Shown here: positions 44,354 through 54,754 of the stretch, piece by piece
Position numbering within the stretch: the first letter of the stretch is position 1
How the letters are laid out: every line of letters starts with the position of its first letter
Assembly: GCF_014196425.1 (NCBI RefSeq)
Contig: NZ_JACIDR010000003.1
Location: 1 to 64,000, forward strand
DNA from: Hansschlegelia beijingensis
Lineage (GTDB): Bacteria > Pseudomonadota > Alphaproteobacteria > Rhizobiales > Methylopilaceae
Direction: 5' to 3'
Length of the DNA: 64,000 nt
The notes under the pieces: model-generated
Told to the model about the DNA's origin: nothing
The model's database searches: none
The model's input: the letters and a program-made list of their open reading frames with translations, nothing else
Position numbers and translations under genes: made by a program

Positions 44354-45675
44354 TGCGGAAAGTTTCCCTGATCCTTTTCGGAGCGGTGATCGGCGCGTCT
44401 GCCGCCGGAATGGCCCTGCAGCCGCGCGCCTTCTTCGGCTCCGTCGCCGAGGCCGCCGGCGCCGCCGACACCTATCGCCAGCTGAACCTGTTCGGCGATG
44501 TGTTCGAGCGGGTGCGGGCCGACTATGTCGAGAAGCCCGACGACGCCAAGCTCGTCGAGTCGGCGATCAACGGCATGCTGTCGGGGCTCGATCCGCATTC
44601 CAGCTACATGGACGCCAAGGCGTTCAAGGAGATGCGCACCAACACCGACGGCGAGTTCGGCGGTCTCGGCATCAAGGTCCAGATGTTCGAGAACGCGATC
44701 CGCGTCGAGGGCGCGATCGACGACACCCCGGCCGCCCGCGCCGGCATCCGGGCCAAGGACGTCATCACCAAGCTGGACGGCGAGCCGGTGGACGGGCTGA
44801 GCCTGGAGCAGGCGGTCGACAAGATGCGTGGTCCGGTCAACACGCCGATCACGCTGACCATCCAGCGCGAGGGGCAGGAGAAGCCGCTCGAGGTCAAGAT
44901 CGTCCGCGACAAGATCAAGCTCGACTCGGTCAAGTGGGAGCTCGCCGGCGACGACATCGGCTACATCCGCGTCAGCCAGTTCAACGCCACCACCTTCGAG
45001 GGCCTGAGCAAGGCCATCGACCAGATCTCCGACAAGGCGGGCGACAAGCTCAAGGGCTACGTCGTCGACCTGCGCAACAATCCGGGCGGGCTGCTCGACC
45101 AGGCGATCGCGGTGTCGGACGCGTTCCTGGAGCGGGGCGAGATCGTCTCCACCCGCGGCCGCAACCCGGACGAGTCGCAGCGCTTCAACGCGCGCTCGGG
45201 CGACCTCGCCAAGGGCAAGCCGGTGATCGTGCTGATCAATGGCGGCTCGGCCTCCGCGTCGGAGATCGTGGCCGGCGCCCTGCAGGACCAGAAGCGCGCG
45301 ACCATCCTGGGCACGCGCTCCTTCGGCAAGGGCTCGGTGCAGACCATCATCCCGCTGGGCACCGCCGGCGCGATCCGGCTGACCACGGCGCGCTACTACA
45401 CGCCCTCCGGCAAGTCGATCCAGGCCAAGGGCATCATGCCCGACATCGAGGTCGGGCAGGACATCCCCGACGACGTCAAGGGCAAGGACGAGACCAAGGG
45501 CGAGGCGGGCCTGAAGGGGCACCTCAAGAACGGCGAGCAGGAGCAGTCCGGCTCTTCGGCCTACATCCCGCCGGAGCGCAAGGACGACAAGCAGCTGAAC
45601 TACGCTTTCGACCTGATGCACGGCATCCAGTCGAACGCCAACTTCCCGCCGCAGAACAAGACCAGCGCGAACTGA
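44353..45675 (+). CDS. ctpA: C-terminal processing protease CtpA (S41)
   Basis: A 440-aa periplasmic protease with an N-terminal signal/anchor, a PDZ domain (about 95-165, starting G-L-G-I-K-V) and an S41 catalytic domain. The nucleophile is in I-N-G-G-S-A-S-A-S-E-I and the general base lysine in S-F-G-K-G-S-V-Q-T. The ATG overlaps the upstream stop (TAATG), so translation is coupled. A 14-bp hairpin follows at 45704-45736. Confidence 0.95.
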   Translation: MRKVSLILFGAVIGASAAGMALQPRAFFGSVAEAAGAADTYRQLNLFGDVFERVRADYVEKPDDAKLVESAINGMLSGLDPHSSYMDAKAFKEMRTNTDGEFGGLGIKVQMFENAIRVEGAIDDTPAARAGIRAKDVITKLDGEPVDGLSLEQAVDKMRGPVNTPITLTIQREGQEKPLEVKIVRDKIKLDSVKWELAGDDIGYIRVSQFNATTFEGLSKAIDQISDKAGDKLKGYVVDLRNNPGGLLDQAIAVSDAFLERGEIVSTRGRNPDESQRFNARSGDLAKGKPVIVLINGGSASASEIVAGALQDQKRATILGTRSFGKGSVQTIIPLGTAGAIRLTTARYYTPSGKSIQAKGIMPDIEVGQDIPDDVKGKDETKGEAGLKGHLKNGEQEQSGSSAYIPPERKDDKQLNYAFDLMHGIQSNANFPPQNKTSAN

Positions 45676-45703
45676 GGCGCGGTCGCCACGCTCTGACGCA
45701 TTC

Positions 45704-45736
45704 ACGGCCGTCGGGAACCAAGTTCTCGGCGGCCGT
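45704..45736 (+). terminator. Hairpin after ctpA
   Basis: ACGGCCGTCGGGAA (45704-45717) and TTCTCGGCGGCCGT (45723-45736) form a 14-bp stem with two G-U pairs and a 5-base loop, between ctpA and the next gene. No T-run follows, so it may be a weak terminator or a processing site. Confidence 0.4.
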
Positions 45737-45776
45737 CTCGCGAATCCGTTAGACTCGTCCGCGATCGGCGGGCCTC

Positions 45777-46946
45777 ATGACGCAGGACGACCTCGAAAAG
45801 CCGCTCATGCCGCGCGCGGGACGCAAGTCCCTGCGTCCGCGGTCGCGCGTCGACGGCGCGTTGGCGCTGGCCTGCGTGGTCGGGGCGACGCTCGCCTTCG
45901 TGGGTCTGTGGGCGATGCTGGCGGACGATCCGCTCGGCGGCGAGCCGGTCGCGGTCGCCGCGATCGAGCGCCGCGCGCCGCCGCCCCCCGCCCAGCCCGG
46001 CCAGACGACGCCCACGCCCTCTCAGCCAGGCGCCGGCGTTCGTGACGGCGTTCCGATCGTGCGGCCCGGCGACCCGATGCCGAAGGCGGGGCCGGTGATC
46101 ATCCGGATTCCCGGCGCCGACGATCAGGCTGCCGACGGCCAGGCCCCGTCCTCCGCGATCCAGACCGCGCTGCTCGAGGACAGCCGTTACGGGCCGCTGC
46201 CCCGGATCGGCGCCGACGGCCGACGGCCGCTCGACGTCTACGCCCGGCCGCAGCTGGCGACCGCCGCCAAGGCCCGGGTCGCCCTGATCGTCGCCAATCT
46301 GGGCGTGAGCCGCGAGGCGACGGAGACCGCGACGGGCTCGCTGCCGGCTCCGGTGACGCTCGCCTTCTCGCCCTATGGCAAGGACGTCGGCGAGCAGGTC
46401 GAGAAGGCGCGGGCGCGCGGCCACGAAATTCTCATCCAGGCGCCGATGGAGCCTTACGGGTATCCGGGCAACGACACCGGTCCGCAGACGCTTCTGACCA
46501 GCCTGCCGGCCCCCGCCAATCTCGAACGCCTGCGATGGGCGCTCGGTCGGGCGAAAGGCTATGTCGGGGTGGCGCCGCTCGGCGGCGGCAAGTTCCTGGA
46601 GACGGACGCCGCTCTGACGCCGATGTTCACCGAACTCGCGCGCCGCGGCGTGATGTTCGCCGCCCCGGCCGGCGGCGAGAGCCGCGCGGACGTCGCCGCC
46701 GCGCAGGCCGGGCTGGTGCATGCGCGCCCTGCGACCCAGATCGACCTCGTGGCCGAGGCCTCCGCGATCGACGCCGCGCTCGCCGATCTCGAGCGCGCCG
46801 CGAAGGCGGACGGGACCGCGGTCGGCTGGGCGACCGCTTCGCCGCTCAGTCTCAAGCGCATCGCCGCCTGGGCGGAGAAGCTCGCCGACCGCGGCGTGGC
46901 GCTGGCCCCGATCAGCGCGGCGGTTCGGCCGCAGGGGCCGTCGTGA
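45777..46946 (+). CDS. Divergent polysaccharide deacetylase family protein
   Basis: A 389-aa protein with one N-terminal membrane anchor (about 25-48), a Pro/Ala-rich linker and a C-terminal divergent polysaccharide deacetylase domain (from about 155), seen as [23 protein letters not shown] and [11 protein letters not shown]. The domain is common after ctpA in Rhizobiales. Its enzymatic activity is not established. Its stop overlaps the rppH start. Confidence 0.88.
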   Translation: MTQDDLEKPLMPRAGRKSLRPRSRVDGALALACVVGATLAFVGLWAMLADDPLGGEPVAVAAIERRAPPPPAQPGQTTPTPSQPGAGVRDGVPIVRPGDPMPKAGPVIIRIPGADDQAADGQAPSSAIQTALLEDSRYGPLPRIGADGRRPLDVYARPQLATAAKARVALIVANLGVSREATETATGSLPAPVTLAFSPYGKDVGEQVEKARARGHEILIQAPMEPYGYPGNDTGPQTLLTSLPAPANLERLRWALGRAKGYVGVAPLGGGKFLETDAALTPMFTELARRGVMFAAPAGGESRADVAAAQAGLVHARPATQIDLVAEASAIDAALADLERAAKADGTAVGWATASPLSLKRIAAWAEKLADRGVALAPISAAVRPQGPS

Positions 46947-47461
46947 CGCCGCGCGACGGGGGCGGAAACGGGTCCGCGCGGCTTCCCTACCGGCGCTGCG
47001 TCGGGGTGATGCTGCTCAATCGGGATGGTCTGGTGTTCGTCGGCAAGCGGCGGGGCGGCCAGCACGACCCGGACAAGATGGATTACCGCTGGCAGATGCC
47101 GCAGGGCGGCATCGACCGAAACGAGGATCCGCTGGCGGCGGCGAAGCGCGAACTGGTCGAGGAGACAGGCGTCCGCTCCGTCGAACTGCTCGCCGAGGCG
47201 CCGGAGTGGTACTGCTACGACTTCCCCCCAGAGGTGCTGGCGCGCACCCGCTCCGGAAAATTCGCCGGCCAGACGCAGCTCTGGTTCGCCTTCCGGTTCA
47301 CCGGCGACGATTCCGAGATCGACCTCACGCCGCCCGGCCACAAGCCGGAGTTCTCCGAGTGGCGCTGGGCGCCGATGTCGGAGCTTCCGGGGATGATCGT
47401 GCCGTTCAAGCGCTCGGTCTATGAGAACGTGGTTCGCGCCTTCGCGCATCTCGCCGGCTGA
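46943..47461 (+). CDS. rppH: RNA pyrophosphohydrolase
   Basis: A 172-aa Nudix enzyme that removes pyrophosphate from mRNA 5' ends. The Nudix box [22 protein letters not shown] is complete, and [11 protein letters not shown] and W-Q-M-P-Q are typical of RppH. The start is a GTG whose last bases overlap the upstream stop. Confidence 0.94.
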   Translation: MTPRDGGGNGSARLPYRRCVGVMLLNRDGLVFVGKRRGGQHDPDKMDYRWQMPQGGIDRNEDPLAAAKRELVEETGVRSVELLAEAPEWYCYDFPPEVLARTRSGKFAGQTQLWFAFRFTGDDSEIDLTPPGHKPEFSEWRWAPMSELPGMIVPFKRSVYENVVRAFAHLAG

Positions 47462-47476
47462 CGGGCGACGGCCCTG

Positions 47477-49087
47477 ATGGCTGCGGCGGATCCGCATGAA
47501 AGTCTGCGCCGGCGTTTCCGCTGGCGCCTGCCGGCGCGCTTCAGCATAGCGGAGGCGATCTGCGACCGCTGGGCGCTGCGGAGCCCCGGCCGGACGGCGC
47601 TCCTGACCAAGCGTCCCGGAGAACCGCTCGTCGCCACCAGCTATGGCGCGCTGCGCGACGCCTCCCAGGCGCTCGCCGCCGCGCTCGCCCGCCGGGGCGT
47701 CGGGCGCGGCGACCGGGTGGCGATCTTCCTGCCGCAGGGCGCGGAGGCCGTGGCGGCGCATGTCGCCACCTCCCGGCTTCGGGCGATTGCGACGCCGCTC
47801 GCGCTCGCCTTCGGCCCGGACGCGCTGTCGTTCAGGCTGAGGGATTCGGGCGCGCGGGCGCTCGTCACCTGCGCGGCGGGGCTCGCCCGGCTGCGCCAGG
47901 TCGACGAGCCGCTGCCCGCGCTCGAGACCATCGTGTCGACCGACGGCGCGGAGGGGGATGCGCTCGACTACGCGGCCCTGCTGGCGGCCGGCGGCGGCGT
48001 AGAGCCGGTCGCCGGATCGCCCGACGATCCGGCGCTGATGATCTACACGTCAGGCACCACGGGGCCGCCGAAGGGCGCCCTGCACGCCGCGCGCGTGCTG
48101 CTCGGCCACCTTCCGGGTTTTCGCATGACGCATGACGGCTTTCCGCGCCCTGGCGATCTCGCCTGGACGCCGGCCGACTGGGCTTGGGCCGGCGGCCTGC
48201 TCAACCTGCTCGCGCCTGCGCTCCATCACGGAGTCCCTGTGGTGGCGCAGCCCGCCGCCAAGTTCGATCCGGCCGGCGCATTCGCGCTGATCGAGGAGAC
48301 TGGCGTGCGCAACGCCTTCATCCCGCCGACCGCGCTGCGGATGATGGCGCAGGTCGAGGGGCCGGGGGGCCGGCTGCGGGCGCCGCTCCGCAGCCTTGTC
48401 TCGGCGGGCGAACGGCTGAGCGAGGCCGCCTTCGAATGGGCGCCGGAAGCGCTGGGAGCGCCGGTCAACGAGGTCTACGGCCAGACCGAGTGCAACTATG
48501 TGCTCGCCTCGGCGGCCGCCCTCGGCGTCTCGAAGCCCGGGTTCACGGGCAAGCCGGTCCCCGGGCACAGGGTGGCGGTTCTGGACCAAGAAGGCCGCGC
48601 GTGCGCGCCCGGCCAGGCGGGCGAGATCTGCATCCGCGCGCCCGACCCGGTGATGTTCCTCGAATACTGGCGCCAGCCGGAGGCCACCGCCGCCAGGTTC
48701 CGCGACGGCTGGCTGACGACCGGGGATCAGGCCTTGGTCGACGAGGAGGGCTATTTCCGCTTCCTCGGCCGCGACGACGACGTGATCACCTCGTCCGGCT
48801 ACCGGATCGGGCCGAGCGACATCGAGGACTGCCTCGCCCGCCACCCCGCGGTCGCGCTCGCCGCGGTCGTCGGCAAGCCGGACCCGCTGCGCACCGAGAT
48901 CGTCAAGGCGTTCGTGCAGCTGAGGCCCGGCGCTTCGCCCAGCGCTGAGCTCGCGCGCGAGCTCAGCCGCTTCGTGCGGGAGCGGCTGTCCGCGCACGAA
49001 TACCCGCGCGAGGTCGCCTTCGTGGAGGCGCTGCCGCTCACCACGACAGGCAAGCTGATCCGTCGCGCGCTCCGGGACGCGGAGTGA
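47477..49087 (+). CDS. Acyl-CoA synthetase (AMP-forming)
   Basis: A 536-aa adenylate-forming enzyme close to acetyl-/medium-chain acyl-CoA synthetases. The P-loop is Y-T-S-G-T-T-G-P-P-K-G, motif A5 is Y-G-Q-T-E, the hinge is G-Y-R-I-G-P-S-D-I-E-D, and the catalytic lysine is in T-T-T-G-K-L-I-R-R. It activates a short or medium carboxylic acid. It follows rppH by 16 bases, so may be co-transcribed with the upstream block. The substrate cannot be told from sequence. Confidence 0.9.
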   Translation: MAAADPHESLRRRFRWRLPARFSIAEAICDRWALRSPGRTALLTKRPGEPLVATSYGALRDASQALAAALARRGVGRGDRVAIFLPQGAEAVAAHVATSRLRAIATPLALAFGPDALSFRLRDSGARALVTCAAGLARLRQVDEPLPALETIVSTDGAEGDALDYAALLAAGGGVEPVAGSPDDPALMIYTSGTTGPPKGALHAARVLLGHLPGFRMTHDGFPRPGDLAWTPADWAWAGGLLNLLAPALHHGVPVVAQPAAKFDPAGAFALIEETGVRNAFIPPTALRMMAQVEGPGGRLRAPLRSLVSAGERLSEAAFEWAPEALGAPVNEVYGQTECNYVLASAAALGVSKPGFTGKPVPGHRVAVLDQEGRACAPGQAGEICIRAPDPVMFLEYWRQPEATAARFRDGWLTTGDQALVDEEGYFRFLGRDDDVITSSGYRIGPSDIEDCLARHPAVALAAVVGKPDPLRTEIVKAFVQLRPGASPSAELARELSRFVRERLSAHEYPREVAFVEALPLTTTGKLIRRALRDAE

Positions 49088-49114
49088 GCGCCCGGACGCG
49101 TGCGGCGCTTCGGC

Positions 49115-50065
49115 CTACGCCGCCTTCTTCTGCTCCGCCGCCTTGTGGGCAGCGTCGAAGTAGTTCGCCTTCTCGCCGAAGATCACCCGGCGCAGCAGGC
49201 GGCGCATCGACTCGTTGCGCCGCAGCGGCTCCAGCGCGGAGCGGGCCGCCGTGTAGGCTGCGACCTTGAGCCCGTCGAGCGCAGGGCGGGCGCCGGGCGC
49301 GGCCTGCGGAAAGCCCTTCTCGCGCAGCCAGGCGTTCATGAAGATCAGCTTGTTGCGCCGGACCACGTCCGCCGACCGCCAGGTGATCGCCATCGAGATC
49401 GAGTAGTCGTCGCCCGTCCGCACCCAGTGCGGCACCTGGTAGGGCACGAACACGCCTTCGCCGGGCGCCAGTTCGTAGACCGTCGCGCGGCTCTCGAACT
49501 CCGGCCGGTAGGGCAGGTTGCGGTGCTTGGTGGGCGCGCTCTCCAGCAGCTCCTCGGAGACCAGCGATCGGTCGTCATTGTCGAACAGGTGGAAGAACTT
49601 CGGCCCGCGGATCTGGACGAAGAAATTGTCTTCGTTGTCGCAATGGAACGGGGTCACCGAGTTCGCCGAGGACACGAAGATGAAGCCTTCGATCTCCCGG
49701 AAGCTCGCGCCGTCGAGACTCTTGTGGCCGAGCTGCCGGGCGATCGAGAGCAGCGCCTCCTCCATCATCGCCCGGTAGGCCGGAACGGTGTCGACGCGCT
49801 TCAGCACCATCCAGGCGCCCGCCGTCTCGATCTTGCGGACGACCTCCTCCGGCGGCATGTCGACCAGCGGCGTCTCGTCGGCCTTCTGGTTCACCTGCAG
49901 CTTGCCGGAATTGTACTCGATCCGGTCCCGGTCGAGCTCCCGGGTGAGCTCGATCAGCCGCGGCAGCTGCAGCAGCGGATGCGAGGCGAGGTCGTGCGAA
50001 ATCCGGAAATGCCGGAGCGGATAGTTCGCGGCGAGCTCGGCCGCGTCGGCGCTGAGGGCGGTCAT
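49115..50065 (-). CDS. JmjC/cupin-like Fe(II) oxygenase
   Basis: A 316-aa protein with a cupin_8/JmjC fold. The iron facial triad is probably H141-x-D143 (in T-P-F-H-C-D-N-E-D-N) and H213 (in P-Y-Q-V-P-H-W-V). Related enzymes hydroxylate protein or small-molecule substrates with 2-oxoglutarate. The start overlaps the stop of the upstream flippase fusion (ATGA), so the two are co-translated and it may act on the same envelope pathway. Confidence 0.83.
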   Translation of the reverse strand: MTALSADAAELAANYPLRHFRISHDLASHPLLQLPRLIELTRELDRDRIEYNSGKLQVNQKADETPLVDMPPEEVVRKIETAGAWMVLKRVDTVPAYRAMMEEALLSIARQLGHKSLDGASFREIEGFIFVSSANSVTPFHCDNEDNFFVQIRGPKFFHLFDNDDRSLVSEELLESAPTKHRNLPYRPEFESRATVYELAPGEGVFVPYQVPHWVRTGDDYSISMAITWRSADVVRRNKLIFMNAWLREKGFPQAAPGARPALDGLKVAAYTAARSALEPLRRNESMRRLLRRVIFGEKANYFDAAHKAAEQKKAA

Positions 50066-52716
50066 CGGGTTCTGTCCTTCAAGCGGTGATAGAGATCGCG
50101 GGCGATCGCGCGAAGTCGTCGGCGCAACGTTTCGGCCCGCGCCGAGGCCATCACCAGCGGTCCGGCTCCGGGACGGACGGCGATCAGCCAATCCCCGAGC
50201 GCGAGACGCTCCCGCCAGATGTGATCGATCATCGGATGATCCGCGATCGCGGTCGAGTCGACCAGGTCGACTCCATCGTCATCGAGCATCCGGCGGGTGA
50301 GCTCGAGGGTCAGCTGGACGCCTGGCGAGCACTTCGAGCGCTGCTCGTCATAGGCCGTCTTGTAGAACCAGGCGGTCCGGCCGCTGGTGAGCACAAGTCC
50401 CGAGGAGATCAGGTGCTCGCCGACGAAGAGCTCAAGGACGCGCGCCTCGCCCTTCTCGGCGCGGCGGGCGAAGAGCTCGCGCAGGAAGCCTGTCTGGCAG
50501 GCGTGGAGGCGCATCGCGGAGCCCTTCTGGCCCTTCCAGCCGCGCGCCTCGAGGTCAAGGAAACGCTCCAGCGCGGCGGCGACGTCGGCCGGCGCGCGCG
50601 CCTCCCGGAAGTCCACGGGACCTTCGTCGGCGAGGCGCCGGAACTGGCGGCGCAGCTCCTTCAGCTTCTTGGCCGAGAGCGAATGCGTCAGATAATCCTC
50701 GGCGTCGCGGGCGGAGCGCAGCATCGCCCGCTCGTGGCCCGAGACCCGCACGATCGGCCGTCCCAGGAGGGCGGCCGCCGCCCGCACCGCGTCGGCGGTC
50801 GGGCCCCTTTCGGGCAGGAAGCGGAACAGGAACATCGTCTGCCCGAGACCGCGCAGGCCTTCGAGGAAGCTCTCGAGGGCGAGCGTCGGCCGCTCGCGGT
50901 CGAGCAGCGGCGTTCCCAGCGCGCCGAAGAACGCCCAGTCGGTGTTGGTCAGCATCCGCACGAGGGGGAGCAGGCGGCGAGGCCTGACCGCGACCGCCAG
51001 CATCATGCGCGGCGCGCCGGGGCCTTCATCGTCCCACACGACCGCCATGCGCACCCGCCGGTTCGCCGCCATGCGCCGGGCCGCGAGCGCGAAGTCCGCC
51101 TCGCAGAACAGGTTCGGCTCCAACGCGCGCGACGCGAGGTCGTCCCAGGCGGAGCGGCGCCCCTCGAGGTCTTCGAGCGTCATGAGCTCGAACCGGAAGG
51201 GCAGGGGGGCGTCGGCGGGAGGCGGCGGCGCGGAGGCGCGGCCGGGCGAGGCCGGGACATCGGCCACGGTTGCGGCCGCAGCCGCTGCGGCGCCGTCGGC
51301 CATGGCCGGCGCCGCACGCCGCCAGGGAAGGGCGCCGAGTCCGAGCCGGCGGCGGGTGAGGCTGAAGAGCACCACGGTTTCGAGGACCTGCGTTGTGGAG
51401 GTGGCGATCGCGGCCCCGATCGCGCCCCAATAGGGAACCAGGGCCACGCAGAGGCAGAGGTTCAGCAGGAAGGCGGCGCCATAGACGGCGGCGCAGAGGT
51501 TCTGTTGCCCCAGCATGTTGAGCAGGCGCTCGAGGGGGCCGACGCTGGCGCGGGCGAGGAGCCCGACCGCTATCACGGGCAGCAGCGGGTAGCCGTCGGT
51601 GAAGCCGGGGCCGAACAGCCACAGGATCGGCCAGCCGCAGGCGAGGATGATGACGGTTCCGGCCAGCGACGGCCAGAACGTCCATCGGGCCGCGTTCCGC
51701 ACCATCTTCTCGAGCCGGTCCCGCTCTCCCGCGACCGAGTATTCGGCGAAGCGATGCGCGACGGCCGCCGCCACCGAGAAGGACACGAAGGCGACCAGCG
51801 ACATCACCTTCACGGCCGCATAGTAGACGCCGACCTCGTCCGCGCCCCGGAACGCGGAAAGCACCAGCACGTCGGTGTAGGCGAGGAGCAGGTAGAACCC
51901 CTCGACCATGAAGATCGGCAGCGAGATCTTGAGCCAGGTCACGGGCGCGTAGGCGCGCGGTCCCGGCGGCAGCCGACGCTTCAGCCTGCGCTCGAGCATC
52001 GTGAGCTGGGCGATGGAGGTCGCCCAGGTGGCGATGATCGTGGCCGCCATCGCGGTCGTCGCGGTGGCTGCGAAGTTCTCGTAGCTCAGCGCCCCGAGCA
52101 GCAGCAGGATCAGCAGCGGCCGCACGAAATAGGCCGGCGCGAGCGCGACGTCGATCCAGTTGAAGGAGCGGGCGATGCCGTCCTGCACGTCCGTCAGCAC
52201 GTACATCGGCACGCAGAAGCATGCGAGGTAGAGCGGGACCACGGTCCAGCTCTCGAGCCGGTCGCCGAACAGCCAGATCCCCAGCACGCCGAGCCCTGCG
52301 ATCACGGTCGCGGAGACCATCGACATCACGCGGGAGCCGATCAGGAAGCCTCGCAGCAGGGACTGCTGGCCGGACTCGCTGTATTCGGGGATGAAGCGCT
52401 GCGGCGCGGAGCCGAGGCCGAAACTGGTCAGCCCTCCGAGGAGCAGCACCCAGGTCCAGACATAGACGTAGACGCCGTACTCGGTCTCGCCCATCCAGCG
52501 CGCCAGCAGGATTTGCGACACGAAGGCGATGCCGGCGTTGACGACGCGGATCAGGAAGGCGCCGCCCGCGACCTTCTGGGCGATGGCGGTGTCGGAGCGG
52601 TCGGACAGCAGCCGGCGCACGCGCTCCACGAGCCGTGCAGGCCCGCTCATGCGAGCCGGCCCTCCCGCCTCGTAAGGCGTGCTCGCCTCGACGTTCATGT
52701 CTGGCTTCGTCCTCAT
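50062..52716 (-). CDS. Flippase fused to a GNAT (CelD/BcsL-like) domain
   Basis: An 884-aa fusion. Residues 50-460 form a polysaccharide flippase of the MOP superfamily with about twelve hydrophobic spans (for example V-Y-V-Y-V-W-T-W-V-L-L-L-G-G-L and Y-T-D-V-L-V-L-S-A-F-R-G). An Ala/Pro-rich linker (460-495) leads to a C-terminal GNAT domain of the CelD/BcsL or FemAB-like type (500-880), with F-L-D-L-E-A-R-G-W-K-G-Q-K-G and Y-K-T-A-Y-D-E. It may modify and export a lipid-linked glycan. An internal ATG six codons in is an alternative start. Confidence 0.85.
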   Translation of the reverse strand: MRTKPDMNVEASTPYEAGGPARMSGPARLVERVRRLLSDRSDTAIAQKVAGGAFLIRVVNAGIAFVSQILLARWMGETEYGVYVYVWTWVLLLGGLTSFGLGSAPQRFIPEYSESGQQSLLRGFLIGSRVMSMVSATVIAGLGVLGIWLFGDRLESWTVVPLYLACFCVPMYVLTDVQDGIARSFNWIDVALAPAYFVRPLLILLLLGALSYENFAATATTAMAATIIATWATSIAQLTMLERRLKRRLPPGPRAYAPVTWLKISLPIFMVEGFYLLLAYTDVLVLSAFRGADEVGVYYAAVKVMSLVAFVSFSVAAAVAHRFAEYSVAGERDRLEKMVRNAARWTFWPSLAGTVIILACGWPILWLFGPGFTDGYPLLPVIAVGLLARASVGPLERLLNMLGQQNLCAAVYGAAFLLNLCLCVALVPYWGAIGAAIATSTTQVLETVVLFSLTRRRLGLGALPWRRAAPAMADGAAAAAAATVADVPASPGRASAPPPPADAPLPFRFELMTLEDLEGRRSAWDDLASRALEPNLFCEADFALAARRMAANRRVRMAVVWDDEGPGAPRMMLAVAVRPRRLLPLVRMLTNTDWAFFGALGTPLLDRERPTLALESFLEGLRGLGQTMFLFRFLPERGPTADAVRAAAALLGRPIVRVSGHERAMLRSARDAEDYLTHSLSAKKLKELRRQFRRLADEGPVDFREARAPADVAAALERFLDLEARGWKGQKGSAMRLHACQTGFLRELFARRAEKGEARVLELFVGEHLISSGLVLTSGRTAWFYKTAYDEQRSKCSPGVQLTLELTRRMLDDDGVDLVDSTAIADHPMIDHIWRERLALGDWLIAVRPGAGPLVMASARAETLRRRLRAIARDLYHRLKDRTR

Positions 52717-52845
52717 CCGATCCTCGACGAGTAGCGGAGGCCGCTTAAGGATGGGTTCGGAAACGCCGTAAATGAAGATCGAGAAGGACTTCGGAAAATC
52801 CGCGCAGGAGCGGCAAGGTTCCGTTAACCAGAGGGCGCCGCGCAG

Positions 52846-54654
52846 CTAGAGCCGGACCTTGCGGGCGCCGATCTCCGCGTGAAGCTCCGGGTCGAGCGGG
52901 CGGAAGCGCCGTTCCTCCGGCTGCGCGACGTAGAGCGGGTCCGTCACGCGCGACGGATCGTAGCCCTCCGTCACCAGCTCCACCTTGCGCTGCTTCAGCG
53001 TGCCCGTGACCAGCAGTTCGCCGGTGACCCGCAGGAACACCGGGCGGGCGTAGGAGGGCAGATGCTGCTCGATATGCGCGTGCAGGCCCTGGAGATCGAG
53101 CTCCGCGCAGGCGGGGGAGATCGCCGCCATGCCGGCGCGCCCCTCATAGCCGGGCGCCGGCACGCCATAGACCGACACCTCGCGCACGCCCGGATAGGTC
53201 GAGATAACCTCGGCCACCTCCGTGGTGGCGACGTTCTCGCCGCGCCAGCGGAAGGTGTCGCCGATGCGGTCGACGAAATAGAAGTAGCCGCGCTCGTCCT
53301 GCCGCAGCAGGTCGCCGGTCCGGAACCAGCGGTCGCCGTTCTGGAACGCGTCCGCCAGGATCTTGCGCCGGGTGGCTTCCGGATCGGCGTAGCCCTCGAA
53401 GCGCGCCGAGGGCTTGGCCGGATCGTTCAGGATCAGGCCGATCGCCTCGCCCGTCTCGCCGGGCGCGCATTCCACGCAGAACCCGTCGGGCCCGCGCGCC
53501 GGCTCGCCTGTCGCGAGATCGCAGCGCACGATCTTCACCGGGAACTTGTGCTTCAGATACCAGGGGATGCGGCCGACCGCGCCCGGCGTCCCGTCGAAGT
53601 TGAACAGCGCCACATTGCCTTCGGTCGCCGCGTACCATTCGAGGATGGTCGGCACCCGGAAGCGCTGCTCGAACAGCGGCCACACATCCGGCCGCAGGCC
53701 ATTGCCACAGACGAGACGCAGCTTGTGGGTCTTCTCGGCCGCGCATTCCGGCTGATGGATCAGGTAGCGGCACAGCTCGCCGATATATTGCGCGAGCGTG
53801 CATTCGGTCGCGGCCACGTCGTCCCAGAACCGCCGCGCCTGGAACTTCTCCCGGATGACCACCGAGGCTCCGGCGAGCAGCGGGCTGCCGGCCGCAATGA
53901 CCCCTCCGGCCGTGTGGTACATCGGCAGGCAGTCATACATCCGGTCCTCGGCCTCGATGCCCATCGCGCCGCAGAAGCCGTGGCTGATCGACATCAGCCG
54001 GTAGTGGTTGATGTTGGCGGCCTTCGGCAGCCCGGTCGTGCCGCTGGTGTAGATGAACAGCGCGCGATCCTCGATCGTGAGCTCGGGCAGCTCCGAGGCC
54101 GGCAGCGGCTCGCCCGCGAGCGCCTCGGCGGCCTCGTCGACGCGCGGCCAGCCCGCAGAGCCGCCGCCATGCAACCAGGCGGTCGGCGCGGGCGAAGAGG
54201 TCACGAAGGGCTGAGCCGACAGATAGGCCTCCTCGCATTCGGCCCCGACCACGACGTGCTTCGGCCGCACGATCGAGACGCAGTGCGCGAGCCCCCGGCC
54301 TGACAGGTTGGTGTTCAGCAGCGCGACCGCGCCGCCGACCCGCAGCACCCCCACCCAGAAGGCGAGGTAGTCGGGCCGGTTGAGCATCATCAACGCGACC
54401 ACGTCGCCCTTGCGGACGCCGTTCGCATGGGCCCAGCGCGCATAGGCGTCGGCGCGGGCGTTCAACTGCGCGTAGGTGTAGGTCTCGCGGTCCGAGATCA
54501 GGGCGAGCCGGTCGCCATGCTGCTCGGCGAGTTCGGCGACGACGTGGGGAAAGACGCGGCTTCGGTTGCGGCCGATATGCGTGGTGGCCTTGAGCGCGCG
54601 CAGGATGCCCGCGAGGAAGGTCCATTCGCGCGCCAATCGTGACCTGCCGGCCAT
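52846..54654 (-). CDS. Long-chain fatty acyl-CoA synthetase (FATP-like)
   Basis: A 602-aa adenylate-forming enzyme of the very-long-chain/FATP group. The P-loop is I-Y-T-S-G-T-T-G-L-P-K, the family F-R-W-R-G-E-N-V-A-T-T-E-V box is seen near 490, and D-R-I-G-D precedes it. The ATG at 54654 has a strong AGGAGGGG site. It could load fatty acids for lipid or polyketide use; it lies upstream of the flippase fusion on the same strand. Confidence 0.9.
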   Translation of the reverse strand: MAGRSRLAREWTFLAGILRALKATTHIGRNRSRVFPHVVAELAEQHGDRLALISDRETYTYAQLNARADAYARWAHANGVRKGDVVALMMLNRPDYLAFWVGVLRVGGAVALLNTNLSGRGLAHCVSIVRPKHVVVGAECEEAYLSAQPFVTSSPAPTAWLHGGGSAGWPRVDEAAEALAGEPLPASELPELTIEDRALFIYTSGTTGLPKAANINHYRLMSISHGFCGAMGIEAEDRMYDCLPMYHTAGGVIAAGSPLLAGASVVIREKFQARRFWDDVAATECTLAQYIGELCRYLIHQPECAAEKTHKLRLVCGNGLRPDVWPLFEQRFRVPTILEWYAATEGNVALFNFDGTPGAVGRIPWYLKHKFPVKIVRCDLATGEPARGPDGFCVECAPGETGEAIGLILNDPAKPSARFEGYADPEATRRKILADAFQNGDRWFRTGDLLRQDERGYFYFVDRIGDTFRWRGENVATTEVAEVISTYPGVREVSVYGVPAPGYEGRAGMAAISPACAELDLQGLHAHIEQHLPSYARPVFLRVTGELLVTGTLKQRKVELVTEGYDPSRVTDPLYVAQPEERRFRPLDPELHAEIGARKVRL

Positions 54655-54754
54655 GTCCCCTCCTGCTCGCGCCCGTCTCGCCGGAACGGCGGGCGTCGTA
54701 TTTGGGTGGACTGAAGCCCGCGCGGAGGCGCTCTGTCCAGCCCGCCGTAATGTT

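Noticed and set aside
50086-52734. Long plus-strand frame (882 codons) opposite the flippase fusion
   Set aside because: Arg/Gly/Glu/His-rich without motifs; the minus strand encodes membrane spans and a GNAT domain.
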